Shown: positions 1 to 9,028, counted from the stretch's first letter. The stretch: 64,000 nt of DNA from Kosmotogales bacterium (GCA_030156385.1 JASGMR010000002.1:1-64000), one strand, 5' to 3'. Numbers and translations are program-made. Notes: a model not told the origin generated them from the sequence alone.

Positions 1-810
1 TCAGTTGGAATAGTTATCCCTATGATTGGAACAGAATTTTATGAGAGACTCATTAAGAGTATGGAAAAAAAGCTACGCCAACAATGGTATACTCCAATTT
101 TATTTCCATTATTAAAAAGCGAATGGCTTTCCAAAATAACAAAATTTGATATTCCCGCTACGGATGTGGAAGGAATAATATTTTGCTCAATGGATATAGA
201 AAAATTGTACATGCCTGGAAAAATCCCCACCGAGAGAGCGGTCGTTCTTGTGGACAGTTATTCACCATTATATGATTCAGTCTTTATAGATAATATTTAC
301 GGAGGGTATATAGCCGGCAAAAAACTTTCCACATATGACGGCGATATTTTTGTGATAATGATGAATGAAACAATTGACACGGCATATTCTCCGGTTTTTC
401 ATTCGAGATTGAAAGGATTCAGAACAGCTCTGAGGGAGAAAAATATAATTCTTCCCGACGAAAATATTCAGATTTTCGATTACAGCTGGAGTGCAGGTTC
501 TCTGGCAGCAAAAAACATTTTTTCAAAGTCCTCTCCGCCATACAATATATTTGCCATGACAGATCTGTACGCTTTTGGAGTAATAAAAGAGGCCCAAAAT
601 GAAGGACTTGAGGTTGGCAACGATGTGAGAATAATTGGTTATGATGATCAAAGCATAGCACAGGATTGGTCTATAACGACCGTAAAGCAACCAATAGAAA
701 AAATGGGAGAGTATGGAATAAATTTTCTCCTGGAAAGATTAAAAGGTTTTAATGATAAACCCAGAAAGATTCAATTGAAACCGGAATTAATAACTCGAAA
801 TACGGCATAA
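1..810 (+). CDS. LacI-family transcriptional regulator, 5'-truncated by window edge
   Basis: The frame is open from the first base, so this is the 3' part of a gene beginning outside the window; about 269 residues are visible. What remains is the sugar-binding core of a LacI/GalR repressor (periplasmic-binding-protein-like fold). The start SVGIVIPMIG is the usual first strand after the hinge, and near the end GYDDQSIAQDW and TTVKQPIEKMGEYG match the conserved GxDD and V-QP--xMG segments. The N-terminal helix-turn-helix lies upstream. It sits directly before a maltodextrin-type ABC operon on the same strand, so it is probably the local sugar-responsive regulator of that operon (inference). The ligand and operators cannot be read from this window. 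Confidence 0.88.
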   Translation, partial: SVGIVIPMIGTEFYERLIKSMEKKLRQQWYTPILFPLLKSEWLSKITKFDIPATDVEGIIFCSMDIEKLYMPGKIPTERAVVLVDSYSPLYDSVFIDNIYGGYIAGKKLSTYDGDIFVIMMNETIDTAYSPVFHSRLKGFRTALREKNIILPDENIQIFDYSWSAGSLAAKNIFSKSSPPYNIFAMTDLYAFGVIKEAQNEGLEVGNDVRIIGYDDQSIAQDWSITTVKQPIEKMGEYGINFLLERLKGFNDKPRKIQLKPELITRNTA

Positions 811-845
811 ATTCCCAATTGGGGAAAATAAAAGGAGGGAATATT

Positions 846-2045
846 TTGAAAAGAATCATTTTACTGGTAACACTTATTTTATTCTTGGTACCGGCAATTC
901 TTTTAGCAACAGAGGAGGGCAAACTGATAATATGGGCAGATGATACGCGTGCACCCATTTTTAAAGAAATTGCCTCCTCTTATACCGAAGAAACAGGAAT
1001 TGAAGTCGACGTCTTTGAAATGACCATGGATGATATCACCGAACAGATAGTAACGGCATCACCTGCAGGCGAAGGACCGGATTTTGTCGTAGGTGCACAT
1101 GATTGGGTTGGCAGACTCGTACTCAACGGAAGTATAGCCCCTATAGATCTTCCTGAAGATATCATTGAGCAATTCGATCCGGTAACAATTGATGCAATGT
1201 CATACGGCGGGAAACTATATGGTGTTCCTTACTCCAGGGAGGGTGTTGCGCTTCTCTATAATAAAGATCTGGTCCCTGAACCTCCACAAACATGGAGAGA
1301 ATTAGTTAACATCGCCAAAGAGCTCACCGACACTTCTATCCCACAGTATGGATTTTTGGTCGAATACCCATATCCATATAACTGTTTCCCGATACTCTCT
1401 GCACTGGGAGGCTATGTTTTTGGAAAAAATCCCGACGGTTCGTTCAATTTGAATGACATTGGTCTGGATTCCGTTGGAATGATACTTGGAGCCGAATTAA
1501 TTGACTGGCTGATTGAAGATGGATTAATGCCTGAAGAAGTTCCATGGGAAACGATGACAGGACTTCTGAGCGAAGGACACCTTGGAATGGTAATAACAGG
1601 ACCGTGGAGCGTTCCAATAGCAGAAAAAGGTGGAGTAAACGTAGGTGTTGCACCTATACCAGATATCTGTGGTCAAAAGCCGAAACCTTTCGTCGGTGTT
1701 TCGGGACTTATGGTTAACGCTTACTCCCCCAACAAAGCAATAATACAAGATTTTCTACTTAATCATTATATCACCAACGAGGTGATGATGAAAATATTCG
1801 AAATGGATCCCAGACCCCCTGCATATTTACCAACATTTGAACTTGTTAAAGATGATCCTGTAATGAATGCCTTTGCGGAGTCTATTTCAAATGGAATTTC
1901 TCAGCCCAATGTACCCGAAATGAGTCTTGTCTGGAATATATGGGCCGAAGCGATGACGATGATTGGAAATCAGACGATGGAACCGTATGAAGCACTGGAA
2001 GAAGCGGATATGAAACTGGAAGAGATAATGAAGGGAAACGAATAA
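846..2045 (+). CDS. Maltose/maltodextrin-type ABC transporter substrate-binding protein
   Basis: This is a family 1 extracellular solute-binding protein of about 399 residues. The start is taken as TTG at 846, because an AAAGGAGGG ribosome binding site ends 6-8 bases before it and the protein then opens with LKRIILLVTLILF, a clean signal peptide (cleavage probably after LLA, near residue 20). An in-frame ATG at 819 lies upstream of that site and would spoil the signal. The segments KLIIWADD, GPDFVVGAHDWVGRL, YGGKLYGVPYSREGVALLYNKDL and LGMVITGPWSV are typical of MalE-like proteins. It captures a malto-oligosaccharide (inferred from the adjacent MalF/MalG permeases and GH13 enzyme) outside the cytoplasmic membrane. 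The lack of a lipobox Cys suggests a soluble periplasmic protein. Confidence 0.88.
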   Translation: MKRIILLVTLILFLVPAILLATEEGKLIIWADDTRAPIFKEIASSYTEETGIEVDVFEMTMDDITEQIVTASPAGEGPDFVVGAHDWVGRLVLNGSIAPIDLPEDIIEQFDPVTIDAMSYGGKLYGVPYSREGVALLYNKDLVPEPPQTWRELVNIAKELTDTSIPQYGFLVEYPYPYNCFPILSALGGYVFGKNPDGSFNLNDIGLDSVGMILGAELIDWLIEDGLMPEEVPWETMTGLLSEGHLGMVITGPWSVPIAEKGGVNVGVAPIPDICGQKPKPFVGVSGLMVNAYSPNKAIIQDFLLNHYITNEVMMKIFEMDPRPPAYLPTFELVKDDPVMNAFAESISNGISQPNVPEMSLVWNIWAEAMTMIGNQTMEPYEALEEADMKLEEIMKGNE

Positions 2046-2054
2046 ATAACTTTT

Positions 2055-2079
2055 ATCCCGGGATATAATATCCCGGGGT
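2055..2079 (+). promoter_or_regulatory. Intercistronic GC-rich hairpin after the binding-protein gene
   Basis: An 11-bp inverted repeat (ATCCCGGGATA / TATCCCGGGGT, one G-U pair, loop of three) stands ten bases after the binding-protein stop codon and before the first permease. There is no strong T-run after it, so it looks less like a full terminator than like an mRNA-stabilising or partially terminating hairpin. Such an element would keep binding-protein mRNA in excess over permease mRNA, as is known for malE-malF in enteric bacteria. Confidence 0.55.
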
Positions 2080-2097
2080 ATTTATCAGGAAAATCAA

Positions 2098-3642
2098 ATG
2101 GAAAAAAAGTTCAGAAAATACATTTTAAAAATATCAATATTTGCAATGGTTGATGCCTTAGTCTTATTCTTTTGTATCATGTTTATTTTAAACGACGACA
2201 TCATAATCTCTTCAATAATTTTTGTTGTCACGATTCTTCTAAACTGGCTGGGCTTTTCCAAAAAGAGTTATCCTTTAAGATATTTATTACCCGGTTTGAC
2301 TTTTATGATTGCCATGGTCGTCGTTCCAATTGGATACAATGTATATATCTCTTTCACAAATTACTCCACGGGACACATTGTTTCAAAAGACCAGGCGATA
2401 AAAAATTTCATGAATAGAGAATACTTCCCGGAAAATGGGAAAAAGTACGATTATATAGCGTATGGAACTCCCGAATCCTTAAAATACTTATTGTTGCATA
2501 GTGAAAATGATGAGGATACTCTGGTGGATATGGAAGGAAATGTTTTAGATTTTAATGAAATAAAACACTCATACGATGATAGCGGGTTCCCCGGAAATAT
2601 TGATAATTTTTATGTGCTGGATCAGAAGGAGATCTTTAAAAATATAAAGGAACTTCAAAATCTTAAAATAACTTATTTAAACGGCTGGTTAAGACTCGGT
2701 ACACTGAGAGAATTCTACTATTATATACCTCAATATACATATGATTCGAAAAAGGACATATTGATAGACAATAAAACAGAAAAGATTTACAGGGTAAAAA
2801 ACGCTCAATTCGTCTCTGATGACGGAGAAATGCTCGATCCCGGGTGGACTGAAGTTATCGGATTTCAAAATTATATAAGGCTTCTGACCACCGAAAAGTA
2901 CAGAAAGCCATTTTTTTCTGTTTTCCTGTGGACGATTGAATGGTCTGTTCTGACGGTTTTTTTCAGCTTTGTGATCGGACTTGGATTGGCACTGTTATTG
3001 AACGATCCAAAAATAAAAATGAGAAAATTTTACCGTTCTCTATTGATACTTCCATATGCTATGCCCGCATTTATTTCACTTTTAATATGGAGATACGGAT
3101 TTTATAACAGTGATTTCGGTCTTTTCAACAAAATATTAAATTCAATGTTCAATATCACCATACCATGGTTAAATTCCCCTGGCTGGGCAAGATTTTCAGT
3201 GATATTAACAAATGTCTGGCTGACGTTTCCTTATATGATGCTAGTTTCTCTTGGAGCTCTACAGGCAGTTCCCGGCAATCTTCTTGAGGCTGCAAGGATA
3301 GATGGGGCGAATGGATTTCAAAGATTCAGAAAGATCACTTTCCCATTGATTATGATTTCGATTGCTCCTCTACTAATAGGATCCTTCGCCACAACGTTCA
3401 ATAATTTCACGGTAATATGGCTTCTGACAGAGGGAAATCCAATAACCGGCATAGGAAATGTATCGGGTGCAACGGATATATTAATTTCATACGCTTATAA
3501 ATTGGCGTTTATAGGCAAGGCCGGAAACGAATTGGGATTGTCATCCGCAGTAGCCGTTGTGATATTCTTGATAATCGTTACTATCTCCGTACTCAGCTTC
3601 AGAAGAACCAAAGTTCTTGAGGAGGTGGCGGATGAATTATAA
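2098..3642 (+). CDS. Maltodextrin ABC transporter permease, MalF-like
   Basis: This 514-residue membrane protein matches the length of E. coli MalF and, like it, carries a long soluble insertion (about residues 100-250) between early membrane segments, probably a periplasmic P2-like loop. The C-terminal half has the usual BPD_transp_1 helices. The EAA loop is EAARIDGANGFQRFRK (about residues 398-413), the contact site for the ATPase. It should form the translocation channel with the next gene product, which overlaps its 3' end by 11 bases. No ATPase (MalK) is encoded in the visible operon, so a shared MsmK/MalK from elsewhere is inferred. Confidence 0.9.
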   Translation: MEKKFRKYILKISIFAMVDALVLFFCIMFILNDDIIISSIIFVVTILLNWLGFSKKSYPLRYLLPGLTFMIAMVVVPIGYNVYISFTNYSTGHIVSKDQAIKNFMNREYFPENGKKYDYIAYGTPESLKYLLLHSENDEDTLVDMEGNVLDFNEIKHSYDDSGFPGNIDNFYVLDQKEIFKNIKELQNLKITYLNGWLRLGTLREFYYYIPQYTYDSKKDILIDNKTEKIYRVKNAQFVSDDGEMLDPGWTEVIGFQNYIRLLTTEKYRKPFFSVFLWTIEWSVLTVFFSFVIGLGLALLLNDPKIKMRKFYRSLLILPYAMPAFISLLIWRYGFYNSDFGLFNKILNSMFNITIPWLNSPGWARFSVILTNVWLTFPYMMLVSLGALQAVPGNLLEAARIDGANGFQRFRKITFPLIMISIAPLLIGSFATTFNNFTVIWLLTEGNPITGIGNVSGATDILISYAYKLAFIGKAGNELGLSSAVAVVIFLIIVTISVLSFRRTKVLEEVADEL

Positions 3643-4489
3643 AAATAAAATCTGGAGCAAAATTTGGCGAAATTTAATAATTTGGATAGCGATAATTTTT
3701 GCCGTATTTCCAATTTTATTCATAATAGGAACTTCATTTAATCCGGCAAATTCTATCAACACGACTCAAATATTTCCCGGAAATCCCACTCTTGAAAATT
3801 ATAAAAGCTTAATTGTTGGTGAAAATAATACATTTTTAATCTGGGTGTGGAATACATTAAAAATATCATTTTTAACTGCCGGAATAAGTGTTTTTCTATG
3901 TTCATTGGCCGCATATTCCTTCTCAAGATTCAGGTTCAAGGGCAGGAGAATGGGATTATTGACAATATTATTAGTGCAAATGTTTCCACAGACTCTTGGA
4001 ATCACCGCTATTTTTCTCATAATGACCTGGTTCAACGACAAAATCCCTTTTATCGGTCTGAACACTCATGCCGGATTAATACTCGTTTATCTTGGCGGTG
4101 CAATTGGAATGAATACCTGGCTTATGAAAGGCTATTTTGACAGTATTCCCAAATCTTTGGAAGAAGCCGCGTATGTGGATGGTGCAACTTCTTTCAAAGC
4201 ATTCCGAGCCATCATATTACCCCTGGCAAGACCAATATTAGTTGTGATCTTTATAATTCAATTCATAGGAACATATTCAGAATACATGATAGCGAGTACA
4301 CTGCTTAAGGGAGATAAAATGTACACTCTAGCCGTAGGGTTAAGATTATTCGTTGGGCAGCATTATGATGACAGATGGGGGCCATTCGCTGCAGCGGGAG
4401 TTTTAGGATCGATAATAGTTATTGTTATATTTTATTCGCTACAGGATTTAATATTTTCCGGTCTTACCGGAGGCGCAATCAAAGAATAG
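3632..4489 (+). CDS. Maltodextrin ABC transporter permease, MalG-like
   Basis: A 285-residue permease of the MalG type. The start is ATG at 3632, preceded by GGAGGTGG inside the end of the upstream permease gene; a TTG at 3617 would extend the frame but lacks that signal. About six membrane helices are visible. The EAA loop is EEAAYVDGATSFKAFR (about residues 173-188) and the C-terminus GLTGGAIKE is typical of MalG. It pairs with the preceding MalF-like protein. The stop codon overlaps the ribosome binding site of the GH13 gene, which indicates one operon. Confidence 0.9.
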   Translation: MNYKNKIWSKIWRNLIIWIAIIFAVFPILFIIGTSFNPANSINTTQIFPGNPTLENYKSLIVGENNTFLIWVWNTLKISFLTAGISVFLCSLAAYSFSRFRFKGRRMGLLTILLVQMFPQTLGITAIFLIMTWFNDKIPFIGLNTHAGLILVYLGGAIGMNTWLMKGYFDSIPKSLEEAAYVDGATSFKAFRAIILPLARPILVVIFIIQFIGTYSEYMIASTLLKGDKMYTLAVGLRLFVGQHYDDRWGPFAAAGVLGSIIVIVIFYSLQDLIFSGLTGGAIKE

Positions 4490-4498
4490 GAGGAATTA

Positions 4499-5863
4499 AT
4501 GAAATTACAGACACCTAATTGGACAAAAGATGCAATAATTTATCAAATATTTCCCGATAGATTTTTCAATGGAAATAAAAATAATGATCCAAAAAACACA
4601 GTATGCTGGAATTCGGAGCCAACACGTGATAATTTTTTTGGTGGTGATTTAGAGGGAATCAAATTGAAACTGGATTATCTTCAGGACATTGGAATAAATT
4701 GCATATATTTAACACCAATTTTTGAAGCGAGTTCTAATCATAAATATGATACGAAGAATTATTACAAAATAGACCCGGCGTTTGGCGACGAAAAAATTTT
4801 CAAAGACCTCGTTCAGGATATTCATGAAAGAGGAATGAAAATTATTCTTGATGGTGTCTTCAATCATTGCGGATTGGATCATCCTTTTTTTGTTGATGCT
4901 TCAACAAGGGGAAACGATTCTGAATATTGGGATTGGTTCTGGATTAATGATGTGCCCATTAAAGAGAAACCGGAACCAAATTATAGATGTTTTGCGGGAT
5001 ACAGTAAAATGCCTGAATGGAACTTACAAAATACCCATGTTCAGGAATATCTTCTAGATGTGGTCAAATACTGGATAAAAGAAGCTGATATAGATGGTTG
5101 GAGATTGGATACAGTAGAATATCTCGAACCAACTTTTGTGAAAAAAATCAGAGAAGAATCAAAAAAAATTAAACCCGATGCGTTCGTTCTTGGTGAAATT
5201 CTCCACTTGGGTACATCGTGGTTTAAAGGAGAATGCCTGGACGGAGCGATGAATTATCGATTATGGGATTATTCAGTTTCCTTCTTTGCAAAAAACGAGA
5301 TGAATGCCCGAACATTTGCGGATAAAATATATGTTTTACGTGCGAGCTATTTGGACTGGGCAAATTATTCGATGTATAATCTTCCCGATAGTCATGACAG
5401 GCCAAGAATAATGACACTATGCGACGGAGATAAAAGAAAAGTGAAATTACTTTTTGGATTTTTATTTTCCTACATCGGTATTCCCGTCCTTTACTATGGT
5501 GATGAAATAGGAATGACAGGCGAAAATGATCCCGATTGCAGAAGATCGATGATCTGGGAAACGGAAAAGCAGGATAAAGGTCTTTTTGAATATATAAAAA
5601 AACTCATTCAATTAAGAAAAAATTCAAAAGCTTTAAAAATGGGAAAATACAAACTTCTGTTCTCAGATGAAAGCATATTTGCATTCGAACGTGAGTGTGG
5701 TGAAGAAAAAATAGAAGTTTATATAAACAATTCTGAAAAGGAAAAAATCATTCCGCTGGAAACAAAAATTGCTGAAATATTTATCAATGAAAACTGTGAA
5801 GTAAAAAACAAAAAGATATCACTTGGTGATTATGGAATACTGATCTGTTCAAAGAAGCGCTGA
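4499..5863 (+). CDS. GH13 alpha-glycosidase (neopullulanase/cyclomaltodextrinase/alpha-amylase type), cytoplasmic
   Basis: This 454-residue glycoside hydrolase family 13 enzyme has the catalytic (beta/alpha)8 barrel at its N-terminus: KDAIIYQIFPDRFFNG opens it directly, so the N-terminal CBM34 domain of classical neopullulanases is missing. The four conserved regions are visible: DGVFNHCG, DGWRLDTVE (nucleophile Asp about residue 203), LGEIL (acid/base Glu about 232) and LPDSHD (transition-state Asp about 303). There is no signal peptide, so it should act in the cytoplasm on imported malto-oligosaccharides or cyclodextrins. It begins ten bases after the MalG-like gene with AGGAGG before the ATG. 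Exact substrate preference cannot be told from the sequence. Confidence 0.9.
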   Translation: MKLQTPNWTKDAIIYQIFPDRFFNGNKNNDPKNTVCWNSEPTRDNFFGGDLEGIKLKLDYLQDIGINCIYLTPIFEASSNHKYDTKNYYKIDPAFGDEKIFKDLVQDIHERGMKIILDGVFNHCGLDHPFFVDASTRGNDSEYWDWFWINDVPIKEKPEPNYRCFAGYSKMPEWNLQNTHVQEYLLDVVKYWIKEADIDGWRLDTVEYLEPTFVKKIREESKKIKPDAFVLGEILHLGTSWFKGECLDGAMNYRLWDYSVSFFAKNEMNARTFADKIYVLRASYLDWANYSMYNLPDSHDRPRIMTLCDGDKRKVKLLFGFLFSYIGIPVLYYGDEIGMTGENDPDCRRSMIWETEKQDKGLFEYIKKLIQLRKNSKALKMGKYKLLFSDESIFAFERECGEEKIEVYINNSEKEKIIPLETKIAEIFINENCEVKNKKISLGDYGILICSKKR

Positions 5864-5882
5864 AATTTAAACTTCCTTTAAA

Positions 5883-5945
5883 AACCGGGTAGAAGTGAAG
5901 AGTTATTCATCATAAAAACTGCCCGGTTATTCTATTTCCAACATC
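5883..5945 (+). terminator. Probable terminator of the maltodextrin operon
   Basis: A ten-base arm AACCGGGTAG (5883-5892) pairs with CTGCCCGGTT (5929-5938) with one G-U pair, enclosing a smaller TGAA/TTCA stem, and is followed by ATTCTATTT. The large loop and weak T-tract keep confidence moderate. It lies 20 bases after the GH13 stop codon, between convergent genes. Confidence 0.5.
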
Positions 5946-6134
5946 TTAATTGAGCTTTTTCACTTAAAAGAGCAAGTATGATTTTTAACCTTCTCATTCT
6001 CACATACAAAATTATTTCGCTATTTCTTTAGAATACTTACATTCAATTCTTCTATCAATTTAATTAAATTGATTATCGTTTTTTACTACGTGCAAAGCCA
6101 GATAAATTTATTAATCATAATTGTTTTTAATACT

Positions 6135-8165
6135 TTAAATATTATTCGCCTCCGAAAAAAATTTATATTTATTTTTTCCGGATTTTTTCGCTTCATACAT
6201 CGCTCTATCTGCAAAATGTATTAATTTATTGAGCTCTCTGGAATCATTTGGATAGAGAGAAATTCCGATACTACAATGAACACTCAAATGAATACTTATT
6301 TTTTTGTTTTTCAACATAATTGTATCTTCGAACTGATTTATCAGTCTCTCTGCGATTTTTTTTACTTCCTTTTCCCCCATATATATTATATTGGTAACTA
6401 AAAGTATGAATTCATCTCCGGCGTATCTTGAAAGAAAATCGGTCTTTTTTATACTCCTTTTTAGTTTCTCTGTAAATATTTTCAGTACTTTATCTCCTAC
6501 GTTATGCCCATATGTATCATTTATCTGCTTGAAATTATCTATATCTATGAAAAAAATTCCCATCATTCTCTTTTTTGCTTTGTGCCTACGAATTTCGTAA
6601 TAGAGTTTTTCCATGAGAAAATCTCTGTTAGGCAGATTCGTGAGAGAATCGTAATGAGCTTTGTATTCAAGTTCCTCTGCTTTCTTTTTTTGAAGGGAAA
6701 AATTTTCTATCGTTCCAACGGCCATTTTTTCTTCAGTATTTTCATCATAAAGAATTTTCCCCTTTTGATACACCCATACCCATTCTCCCGTGATGTCTTT
6801 TATTCTGTATATTAAATCCAATGATTGTGTTTTTTGTGCCTCTTCCAACTCTTTTTTTACCTTTTTTACATCTTCAGGATGAATTTTTTCAAACAATGCA
6901 TTTATTGAATAATCAAAACCTGTTGTATCCATATTGTTTTCTTCCATCCAGTATTTCTGAATGATAATTTTTTCCTTTGCGAAATCATATTCCCACATAG
7001 ATTTTTCAGAAGCAGCTAAAGCTAACTTTAATTTTTCTTCACTCGCTTCGAGCATTTTGTTGACTCTTTCCAATTCTCTTTCTTTAACTATGAGCTGTTT
7101 ATTAGTTTGAATTATTTTGGTATTTCTTGAATCTATCTCCTTTGTTTGTTTATCAACTAATTTCTTTAATTCCAGTATATTATTTCTCAATTCCTTTTTT
7201 TCTATTTGCGAATAGTACCCTCTGTTCATTTCCAGAGCCACGGACGCAGCCCCCAATATGTAGGCATCCTCGTCAATTTTAGTAAAAATAATTTCATAGG
7301 AACCAGCGAGTGGTCCTACAACATTGCTATCAATTGTATCTTTTACTTCATCGATAAAAGGTTTATAATATTTTGAAATGTGTCCGCTTATAATAACCTT
7401 TTCGGGATTGAAAGTGTTTATCAGATAACTAATGGCGATTCCGACAACGTTTATCGCCTTTCTAATTATCAATGAGGCCATTCCGTCATTTTCTTGATAA
7501 GCTTCGAAGATATCTGATGTTTTTAAAGAATTTTCCAGGACTTTGCGATTCAATATACTATCACTGTAAAATTCATAATTCTCATAAACTCTGTTTTTCA
7601 ATCCCAACTCTGAGGTATAGCTCTCAATACAGCCCTTCTTTCCACAAACACATTCCGGCCCGTCGGGATCAATGGTAAAATGGCCTATTTCTGTTGCTAC
7701 ACCATCTTTACCTATTATAAGGTGATTATTACAGATAGCACCACTTCCAACTCCAGATGTCAATGTCAGTAAAACAAAATTTGCACAATCTTTCCCTTCA
7801 CCGAACCATTTTTCTCCGAGGGTAGCCGATTTAGCATCATTTTCTATGAATACAGGAATCGAAATACGCTTCTGTATTTCCTGTTTCAATTTGAAACCCT
7901 TCCATTTCAAATAACTGGGAGAAAAAAGAACTTCACCGGTTTCTCTGTCCACAATACCACAAAAGCTTATCCCAATACATGAAGCTTTTTCATTTCGATT
8001 GATTTCATTTATTTCCCGGACTAGAATGTCAAGTGTTTCGTTTTTCGTATAATCATCCTTCAAATATGAAGTGTATTTTTTTAAGATCTTTCCCTTTTCG
8101 CTTACGAGGGCAAATTTTATTTCCGATCCATAAATATAAATACTTATAACAATCTCATTTTTCAT
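6135..8165 (-). CDS. ROK-family sugar kinase domain fused to PAS and GGDEF (candidate sugar-responsive diguanylate cyclase)
   Basis: About 676 residues. Residues 1-320 form a complete ROK domain: ENDAKSATLGE holds the catalytic Asp, LTLTSGVGSGA the phosphate loop, and IGHFTIDPDG plus CVCGKKGCIE the ROK zinc motif (His and three Cys). There is no N-terminal helix-turn-helix, so it is not a NagC/XylR-type repressor. Residues 320-385 are heptad-rich coiled coil, 385-505 resemble a PAS_3 sensor, and 510-675 are GGDEF: FFIDIDNFKQIND, then RYAGDEF (the active AGDEF variant). The residues before it read KKTD, so the RxxD inhibitory site is not canonical. The start is set at ATG 8165; TTG 8180 is an alternative, and neither has a good ribosome binding site (an orphan GGGGAGG lies about 60 bases upstream). 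It converges on the maltodextrin operon. Sugar binding controlling c-di-GMP synthesis is inference. Confidence 0.9.
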   Translation of the reverse strand: MKNEIVISIYIYGSEIKFALVSEKGKILKKYTSYLKDDYTKNETLDILVREINEINRNEKASCIGISFCGIVDRETGEVLFSPSYLKWKGFKLKQEIQKRISIPVFIENDAKSATLGEKWFGEGKDCANFVLLTLTSGVGSGAICNNHLIIGKDGVATEIGHFTIDPDGPECVCGKKGCIESYTSELGLKNRVYENYEFYSDSILNRKVLENSLKTSDIFEAYQENDGMASLIIRKAINVVGIAISYLINTFNPEKVIISGHISKYYKPFIDEVKDTIDSNVVGPLAGSYEIIFTKIDEDAYILGAASVALEMNRGYYSQIEKKELRNNILELKKLVDKQTKEIDSRNTKIIQTNKQLIVKERELERVNKMLEASEEKLKLALAASEKSMWEYDFAKEKIIIQKYWMEENNMDTTGFDYSINALFEKIHPEDVKKVKKELEEAQKTQSLDLIYRIKDITGEWVWVYQKGKILYDENTEEKMAVGTIENFSLQKKKAEELEYKAHYDSLTNLPNRDFLMEKLYYEIRRHKAKKRMMGIFFIDIDNFKQINDTYGHNVGDKVLKIFTEKLKRSIKKTDFLSRYAGDEFILLVTNIIYMGEKEVKKIAERLINQFEDTIMLKNKKISIHLSVHCSIGISLYPNDSRELNKLIHFADRAMYEAKKSGKNKYKFFSEANNI

Positions 8166-9028
8166 ATTTATTTTTAGCAAGCAAAAAAATCTTGATATAG
8201 TGGTTATAAATAATGATAATTCTTGACCTCCCCGGTTTTTTGATCATATTTATATTTTCACATTATATAGTTCAAAAGTTATAAAGCACACGTTCCAGGA
8301 TTTCTTAAGAATATAGATTCACGAATTTTAATATTATAGATAATAAGCATTATGATGTTTATTCTCAACTATGTCCACAGTTCTTATAATTATTAAAATT
8401 ATCAAATGACCCGTGAAATTTTTTAGTTAATCCGTATCACGAACCCTGATTTACATAAATTTTTTATCGGTAACTACATAGTATCATTTTCACATAAATT
8501 TAAGGTATGTTTAGCAACTGTATCTTCAAGGTCATTTTTAAAAACTTTTTATATCAACACCAGTATCGTCTTGCAAAAATATGAAAAATATATTTGTGAA
8601 TAATTCGTTCATCACAATTTGCGGTGATTTTTTTAAAGTATTAAAATCAATTATATTATCCAAATATCAGAAGATTCTTTAAACATCAATATATAAATCA
8701 ACATGCTGAAATTTCTTTTTATTATTTATACGACACTTTCTCTCATATAATTCGGGATTTATACTCAAAATTTGTGCAAAACCGTGCCAGCCATTCTATC
8801 TGTCAAATCCAGATAATAGAGAAAAAGCGATGATAAACTCAATATATTTCTCTGAAGAACGTTTTTGCATAAAATAAAGCATTTCAAATAATTGAAAAGC
8901 CATCTGATTATCAACGATAGTAATATTTATTTAAAATTGAAAAGATTTATTGAACCCTTATTTTTATGGGTTGCTTTATTAACAAGTAGATAAATATGAA
9001 ATATATGCTTCTGAAAAGCGATAACCCT
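8166..9028. other. 863-bp region without an intact gene
   Basis: Very AT-rich DNA between the ROK-PAS-GGDEF gene and the exchanger gene. The middle part contains a decayed minus-strand reading frame, listed separately. A short plus-strand hairpin (ATCAC / GTGAT at 8611-8628) followed by seven T looks terminator-like but has no gene in front of it. An AACCC / GGGTT arm pair at 8953-8972 could act as a weak terminator for the exchanger gene. A TATAAT-like box at 8262-8267 on the minus strand may belong to the promoter of the ROK fusion, but no good -35 accompanies it. Confidence 0.5.
8541..8930 (-). pseudogene. Decayed protein-coding gene, family not recognised
   Basis: One minus-strand frame stays readable for 130 codons from 8930 to 8541, broken only by TAG at 8798, TAA at 8681 and TGA at 8669, which is far fewer stops than expected in DNA this AT-rich. 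The translated pieces look like real protein, for example MAFQLFEMLYFMQKRSSEKY, then GWHGFAQILSINPELYERK after the TAG, then PQIVMNELFTNIFFIFLQDD after the TGA. A shift of one base after 8540 continues as NDLEDTVAKHTLNLCENDTM. No family is recognised. It has no start codon with a ribosome binding site. I read it as a remnant; a chance frame cannot be excluded. Confidence 0.4.

Noticed and set aside
6055-6072. Perfect 18-bp AT palindrome between the GH13 and ROK-PAS-GGDEF genes
   Set aside because: Only A/T-rich text around a TTAATTAA core; no T-tract on the minus side and no link to a start site, so neither a terminator nor an operator can be supported.
8225-8233. Orphan GGGGAGG (minus strand) upstream of the ROK-PAS-GGDEF gene
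   Set aside because: No canonical start codon stands 5-12 bases after it in any frame; an ATT start was considered but would give only a 21-codon frame overlapping the real gene.
8611-8634. Plus-strand hairpin followed by seven T
   Set aside because: Short five-bp stem with no plus-strand gene or promoter in front; it lies inside the decayed minus-strand frame.
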